DNA of 64,000 bases from positions 243,248,167 to 243,312,166 of the forward strand of contig CM077643.1 of NCBI GenBank assembly GCA_039707465.1, read 5' to 3'. Source of the stretch: Rhabdophis nuchalis. Taxonomy: Eukaryota; Chordata; Lepidosauria; Squamata; Natricidae. Under the pieces are notes generated by a model. The model made no database searches. It was not told the origin of the DNA and saw only the letters and a list, made by a program, of their open reading frames with translations. Below, piece by piece: positions 35,701 through 44,100 of this stretch (positions within the stretch are counted from its first letter, which is position 1; each line of letters starts with the position of its first letter). The position numbers were made by a program, and so were the translations under genes.

Positions 35701-38700
35701 AAATCTCAAAGTCTAAATTCTGACAAATCCCTATTCTTTTTTAAAAATAAACATTAATTTAATTTTTTTTTTGCTTGATAATCTTTAGGCACATTTTCTT
35801 TCTGAGCTTCCTGATCTCTTGCGTTTGTCTGATTTCTTGTTGTACCTAAATTTGTCATATAATAATTTGGATCGCTTTCCATTAGAGGTGAGTTTAATAT
35901 TTACTTTTTTTTTTAAATGTACATTAGGGGAGAGGGGGCGGTCTACAAATCTAATAAAATAAATAATAATAAATAATATAATCCATAAACATAACTGTGA
36001 CCTTATGATATATATTTCTCACTGATTTGCTAGAGGTTTAGAAATTGCTGCTCAATGGCTTAGCTCCCGATACACAAAGTTTGGTTTGAATTGATCATAA
36101 CCACACATTGAATAATTATTTCACAGTATATTTTTATATGAGTTTCTTCTATGAGCTTAAATGGTATATATAGAATTTCCCCCTCACTTTATTTTCAAAA
36201 GACCCACTCTGTGAGATAGATGGAGCTATCAGTGATATACTTCAAAGAGTGTGTGCAGCATGTTGATGTAAAATTTGAACCTGGGTACCTCCAATCCAGT
36301 GGTGGGATTCAAATTTTTTTGCTACCGGTTCTGTGAGCATGGCTTGGTAGGCATGGCATGGCTTGGTGGGGTGCAGGGGAAGGATACTGCAAAATCCCCA
36401 TTCCCTCCCAATCAGCTGGGACTCGGGAGGCAGAGAATAGATGGGGGCAGGGCCAGTCAGAGGTGGTATTTACTGGTTCTCTGGATTACTCAAAATTTCC
36501 GCTACTGGTTCTCCAGAACTGGTCAGAACCTGCTGAATACCACCTCTGCTCCAGTTCCACTATAATGTCTTTACTGCTGCATCTTAATAGCTCTCTGAGA
36601 AGGCATAACTACTGTATGTTCCAATGTAACTTTCCCAACTTGGGGTCCTCCAGCCAGGTCAGGTGGCTGAGGAAAGATCATTGTGAGCAAGCCATCTTCT
36701 GCCCTGAGCAGGAAGACGAACTACAAAACTTCTAATGTCCTTTCCTTTTCAACTTTCTGCTTCCATATTGTTTCCTCATATAGAAACTGTATGTCCTCAG
36801 AGACCTAGCAATGCAAGGGAAAGAGAATGGCCTTTGCCAGTGGTGTATTAACCATTAAGCAGACTAAGCATGTGCTTAGGGAACCAGGCCCAAAGGGGGC
36901 ACCACAAAGATGAGGGGGAAAAAACAATTTGTACAGTATGTACAAAGGAGGGAGGCACCAAGATTTGTCAGTGCTTAGGGCACCAATGAGTCTTAATCCA
37001 CCACAGGCCTTTGCTTTCCTAGTATATGGGTGACAAGGTAAAGAAGCAGAGGAATCTACCCGTAAGGACCTGTGGATTGCTAGACCACATCCAGACTAAG
37101 TCCCTAGTCCAGATCAGTGCCAAAGATTAAAATCCAGAGAATGATTTCTAGCACTAACTTTATTGCCCAGGAGATAAGAGCTTAAGCTTGTCTTGCAGAA
37201 TTGTCCACAGTCTTTTCAGCCTATGTTTTTAGGGCTGTCTGGGTTCAAATCTTTTCTCCCCCTGCAGGTTATTCTGACATGTATGCTTTTCAGAATATGC
37301 TGTCTGATAGTCTTCTTTAGCTACATTTAGTTGTTCTTCCTGACACCTACATTTGTACTCCATGCATATATCATAACTTTCCAACAACATGTGCTTCTCT
37401 CCCCCCCCCCAAATATTTCCCATATATCCTCTTTTTGTTTTCAGAAATTAATCCTATTGCCTGTGGAACTAGCCAAATTGCTGTATGACCTTGGCCCTTG
37501 TTTGACAAGGAAGGGTGATTTGAGCCAGGGTGCAAATAGTTCTGGTTAATTATTATTAAGAAATAAATTTCGTAAGATGTATTACATTCAGGGGTTTGCA
37601 CAGAAAAGTAAATGGTTTTTTTCATCCTGCTGTGGGAAACAGTAAACTATTTGTCTGGGTCATCCTCTCCTTGTCCAACAACAGCAGAAGCATAACCTAG
37701 TAACTGCTCTTTTGTAACATGAGCTCATGATGTAGCCTTCAGTTCAGCCCCAATCCATAAGTGATCTGTCTGTCTGTCTTTAGAGATAGATAGGTGGGTG
37801 GGTGGTGGGTGGATGGATGGATGGGTGGGTCGGCAGGCGGAAGGGCGGGCAGGCAGGCAGACCTGTCTATTCATCCGTCTGTCCGTCCATCCATCTATCT
37901 GCAGGATAGCCATAGAACAAAGAGATATCAGAATCAGCAAAATATATGCCATCCTTGAAAGGAAGGGAGAAAGACATGAAACTAGCTGACTTTCATAGCT
38001 GATGCATTTATGGAGGCCTACATGATATAAGTGAGTCCAATCCAAAAGAAGCAAGTGGAAACAGCCATGGCTGACAAACTCCTATAGATGGATTAATAGA
38101 AGAAAGGGCAATCCACCACTTTCTTTGCTGCCTTAAAATTGCAAAAAGAGCTCAAATTGCCGGTTTTCTTACTATAATGGAAGATAGCTCAGCTGTCATA
38201 ATTCTCTTTCAGCTCAAGGCCTGTTGAATAGAGCTTTAACACAGCCATCTAGCTGTCCCTGTAGTTAATGACAATATCAGGGAGAGATAAAATCCAACTC
38301 AATTGAAGAACAGTGTTCCCCCACCTAACTATTGTCTTGCAATGAAGTTTCTTTGAAATAACCCTGCCTCTATGGAAACATCAGGAGGAAGAGAAGGTGG
38401 TGTAATCATAGTTTTAAATTCAAGCGCTGGAAGGTAACATGAAACGGGGATTCCCAACAATGAAATCAGACTTACTAACATTTAAAAAAAATACTGCCTT
38501 TAAGGAAATTTATAGCTCTTTACACACATTTATTTTCCTTTTATAGGTGGTTCAGCTGCAACATTTACAAGTGCTAAAGCTCCGAAATAACCCCATCAGA
38601 TCCATCCCAGGGGAGATCTCTGATATGAGGAATCTTACATACTTGACAATGTCCTTCAACCTGCTGACTACTCTTCCACCTGAGTGTGTAATAATTTTAA

Positions 38701-41089
38701 TTAATAATTAGAAATATGTGGAAAGAGGTTTCCAAGCTTGAGGGGGGGGGGGGGCAAGAAGGCACAGACATCATCAGTTATTTTTTTTAAAAACCTTATC
38801 TGCTTTGACTAGGGTTTTTCATCAGAGTTTCAATTTAAGCCTGTCTATCTCACGGGGATGCAAATGAGATGAAGCTGGCAGAATTGGTTTCTGGCCCCAA
38901 AAAAGAAATAATGTCTGTACAAGTGGAGAAAGGCCTGAAACACAGAGCCTCAATTCCATTAAACATTGAAGCCCTGATACAAGTTGTTTCAATACAAAGG
39001 CTGTGAATTTGCTTTTTTTTTAAACAGCCATTTTAGAAATCTAAAGAAAGATAAAACTTTCAATACTTCTCAATACTTTCAATACGTAGAGAAAGTATGC
39101 TCAGGTGGTAAGGTGGATCTTATATCCCATCTCTACTTGCTGTAAATATTCTTTTGACAGGAATGAATCCAGAAGAAGGCAACAGGCCGGGTGAGGCAAA
39201 ATGGCTACAGTACAATATTTCTGTTTTATAAACAGTTAGGAACCTTATGAGAGCTTCAAAAAAGATCTGGGTGATGACATAAGCTGTACATGATGTAGAC
39301 TACAAATGTTTGTTTCTTTATTTAATGTAGAGGCCATCTGATTTCTGGGCAACTAACTGTGCAATAGAAAACAAACCATGCCCCAATAAATATACCTGTT
39401 CACCAGTGGTGGGTTTCTGCAGGCTCGCACCTACTCGCAAGAACCGATCGTGAAATTTAGAGAACCGGTGAGAAGGGGTTCCACCGGCGGACCCAGAAGT
39501 AAGTCTGGCCTGCCGCTGCCGGTAACCCAATGGGAAGGAAAGGAAAGGAAGGCAAAAAGTAAGAAAGGAAAGGAAAGGAGGGAGGGAGGGAGGGAGGGAG
39601 GGAGAGAGAGAGAGAATTTATCATCACAATTGAGCCCAAAATTTTGGTTGCTAAGCAAGAGCGTTGTTAAATGAGTTTCACCACATTTTACAAGTTGGCC
39701 ACTCTCACCCTGTCACATGACTGCCAAGCCACGCCCACAAAATAGGCCACACCTACAGAGTAGGTTCTAAAAAAAAATTGAAACCCACCACTGCTGTTCA
39801 CACAAAAGGTATAGTTCACTGAGGAAAGCTCAACAAACTCTGACCAAACTGTGTTTTAAGGGATATGGGACTGACAAGATTTTTCCTACTTTACAATGAT
39901 TACCAGTCACAGGAAGTCCTTCTGTTTTTATAGGCTATTTACCCTGCCAAGTCTTCAGAGTATTGATGTTTCCTATAATGAACTCGAATATATCCCTAAT
40001 GAAATACAAAATCTCAGGTATTGTACTGATTTTTTGGTTTTGAGAAGAGGACTTTTCTGGTCTTCCAGATGTTGCTGGGATAACTTCCAACAGGCCCAAC
40101 CAGCATAGGCAATGATTAGACAAGCTGACATCTGTAGTTTGGAAACTATGATTTTCTCCATTTTATAAGTAAGATGCATTGCTTTTCTTGAATTGCCTGA
40201 AATTTGTGAAGCTTAATTAACCGAAGCTTTTCTCTCCCTATATGTTATCTCAGAAAAGACTAATACTGTGCAAAAGGGAACAGGACTCTGCTTAGACTTA
40301 ATGAGACTATCTTGAGCTATTTATGACTAAAGAATCCTTGGGACCATGTTAATTTTTGCACAGGCTGCTGTTAAAACAGAACATTCTGACAGATTAAGAA
40401 AAGCATTCACTGATGCTGAGGCTTTTCTTAATCTGCCAGAATGCTCTGTTTTTAAGGCTCTCTACATGGGGCTCCCCTTGAGGTGCACCCGAAGACTTCA
40501 GCTTGTCCAGAATGCAGCCGCGCGAGCAATTATGGGAACCTTGAGGTTTGCCCATGTAACACCGCTCTTGTGCGAGCTGCATTGGCTGCCTGTCTTTCGG
40601 GTGCGCTTCAAGGTGTTGGTTATCATCTTTAAAGCGCTCCATGGCACGGGACCTAGCTATCTGCGGGATCGGATCCTGCCCCATACATCCCTGCGGCCGA
40701 TTCGCTCCCACAGAGAGGGACTTCTCCGGGTGCCGTCCACTAGGCTATGCCAGCGGGCGACGCCCAGGGGAAGGGCCTTCTCTGTGGCGGGCCCGGCCCT
40801 CTGGAATGACCTGCCCCCCGAAATTAGAACAACTACGGACCTCCGCTCCTTCCGTCAAAAATTAAAAACGCACTTTTTCTGCTTGGCCGGCCTAGGTTAG
40901 TCATCTGTTTATTGTTTTAATTGGGGTTTTTAAGGGGTTTAGCTTTTTTAGTATTTTGGGGTTTTAGCGCAGGGATAAATTGTTTAATCTTGATTTTATC
41001 TATATTTATGTATATTTATGTTTGTATATTTTAATTCCCCTGTGCACCGCTCCGAGTCCCTTCGGGGAGAGGAAGCGGTCTATAAATTA

Positions 41090-41181
<92 letters not shown>

Positions 41182-44100
41182 CAGAAGCTCTATTAAACTC
41201 CCTTGTAATTCACTTTAGAATTATGGTAAAGTAGCGTATTTCAGACTTGACAACTTTAAAATGTCTGAACTTCAACTGCCAGGATTCCCTAGCCAGCACA
41301 CTGAGGAATTCTGGGACTGAGGAATTCTGGGAGTTGAAATCTATACATCTTAAAGATGCCAAGTTTGAAAAACACTGAATTAAAGCATGCAAAAATAGTT
41401 GTCAAACAATATATGACTCACATATCTCTAGATTGACACATACTCTTGATTTATCTCTCCCCTTTTCACTTCCACCTTCTCTATTTTCATTGATGGGAAG
41501 ACCTGAAAGATCAGGCTAAGAATAGATCACCGTGGAGAAAATCCATAAGCTCTCTAAGACTTAACAATGGCTTGATGGCACATGACCAATTAATCAATCT
41601 TCCTTCGCTTCAGAAGGAAGCTATCCATCTGTCATGGTTCCTGATGAGTGTTGCAAGTAGCTTTCCCAGCACTTGTCAACTGTGTCTGGTAACAGAGAAA
41701 TGCATAGATTTAGTGGTAGAAGGCAGAGATTACTTTCTCCTGTGCACTGTCTTGACAGTGTGAGGAGAAAAGTCAAACAGAGTATCTTAACTTTCTGTCT
41801 TTGCATGGAGGGAAGCCCTCTAATCGCGGAGGTAGCAACAGTTGCTCCTTGGTGTGGGATGAAAGGAAGGACTCTGCCAGCTCCTAGTTGCCTGTAAAAT
41901 TTCCATGCCAAGATAATTCTGTCCTCCCATACCTGGGCATCCAAGAGAACTATGCCCCAAATAGACCTGATGACTGCATAAATGGTGGAATGTCGGATTT
42001 TTTTAATTCTCAGAAGCCTGGTCTACCTGAACTTGGAAGGAAATCTGCTTTACTCCTTGCCTTGTGGGATTCTAAAACTTCAGTTGAAGCAACTGCTGGT
42101 AGAAAACAACTTCTTGCATGCCTGTTTCTGGACTGAGACTTTCCTGATGCAGCCTCAGCGCCTTACAGACATGGCTGCCCTGTGTTTCGTTAAGCACCAG
42201 CTGTGGAAAATGTATCATCATTTACCAGAGGAGATTCACAATATCATAAGCAAGTAAGTGAGGTGCCATCACTGCAAGGGCTCTGCTGAGTGCAAAAAGG
42301 AGACAATGAAAAAGCTCACCAATAATCACAGGGCCAAAAAAAAAAAGTCTCCTTAGAGGCAAGTCTGTATCAAAATGAGCCGGACCAGGTTCTAAAAAGT
42401 ATTTGTAACAGGGTGAAGCCACATTGACAGCCATTTGAAGTGATGCAAGAAACTATATAAATAAACTAAGGGACACGGTGGGTCAAAGGCACGCAGTGGC
42501 TCAGTGGCTAAGACATTGAGCTTGTCGATCAGAAAGATCAGCAGTTTGGTGGTTCGAATCCCTAGCGCCACGTAACGGAGTGAGCTCCCGTTACTTTTCC
42601 CAGCTTCTGCCAACCTAGCAGTTCGAAAGCATGTAAAAATGCAAATAGAAAAATAGGGACCACCTTTGGTGGGAAGGTAACAGCATTCCGTGCGCCTTCA
42701 GTGTTTAGTCATGACCACGAAGACGTCTTCAGACAACGCTGGCTCTTCGGCTTTGAAACAGAGATGAACATCACCCCCTAGAGTTAGGAACGACTAGCAC
42801 ATATGTGCAAGGGAAACCTTTACCTTTACTAAACTTTAATACCTAAAGTAACAGACTATAGACACTCACCTATTTAAGTCATGGTTTATTGACTAAGGCT
42901 GAGGTAATGGAAGGATTTAGTAAATGGGTGAAGCAAACATAGTATAGTAAGCAGGTTTTAAATTGGCCTAATGAAAAAAAGAAATCATAAATAAAAGTGA
43001 CTTAATGGCTATGTGTGTTTGAAATGCAGGCATGTTTTCATGTCATTCTTATTTCCACTTTTCCTCCAAGGAGCTCAGCATTATACACATGGTTTCCTCT
43101 ACCACTTATTTTCTCTTCATAGCCACCTTGAGTTAACTACACAGCACCAATCATAATAGTTTTTATTTATACTCTATCTTGACCCCCCCCCCCCCCCCCC
43201 AAAGCTACTCAAATTGTATTCCTCTGAATGGACTCACATCATATTAGTCGGAGTTTAATAATGATTTATTGAGTAAACCAGAATTGGCTAGATTTGTAAA
43301 CAGAAATGGCTGGATTTATGCAACGTGCTAACCCCAAACCAAATTCTATTGTTGCTTAGCTGGTTATGTGACCCCGTCAGAAGTTAGACCTATTGAATTC
43401 AATTGGATTTCTCCCCAAATAAGTCCAGAAAATACAGGTTTTTCAATGGATAAAAGAAATGACTCTGAGACTCCCCAGTTCCAGTCTGACACTGTAACTG
43501 AAGTTAAAGTCAAGTGCATCAAATTAAAATGCATGATTTTACTTACCATCACAAGACATGACTTGAATATTGATCTCAGATCATTATAACTGTCACTTCT
43601 CAGTTTCAGATTTTATCTTGGCACACTTTAAAGAAACAGTATCCAATATGTTTCAAAGTGCACATTAGATCTTAAGACAATCTTAGTATGGGTTAATAAA
43701 GTAGTCTGTGAACTAGAAGATGATTGTATGCATTCATATTTGATTACCCAAGATGTTTCATATCTGGTTCATTTCATAAGAGGCAAAATGGAAGCCTTCT
43801 GCTAACATTGCAAACTGTGTATCCGCAGCAGTTTTCTTGGGCATGACAAGCAATCATAGGCCAATTCCTTCTTCTGAAACCTAATATTTAACAGTCGTTG
43901 GCAGATTTCTTCTTTTTCTGCCACATATTTGTATTAGCTACACTTAGAAAATCCTTTTGAGCAGATTCCGTATCTATATATTTACTGTATCTATTTGTGT
44001 GTAAGCCCTGCATAAACCCATCCAGGGATAAGCTGACCCTGTTTTTTTAAACCAAAAATGGTTATAAAAAGCCCGTGGGTAAGCTGATCTGCAGTTTTCA

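Noticed and set aside
41018..41218. Poly-Ile frame
   Set aside because: It is translation of the (ATT)n tail of an L2 fragment.
42491..42570. A tRNA gene
   Set aside because: A and B boxes are present but the sequence continues into a SINE body with a BovB-like tail. It is the head of a SINE.
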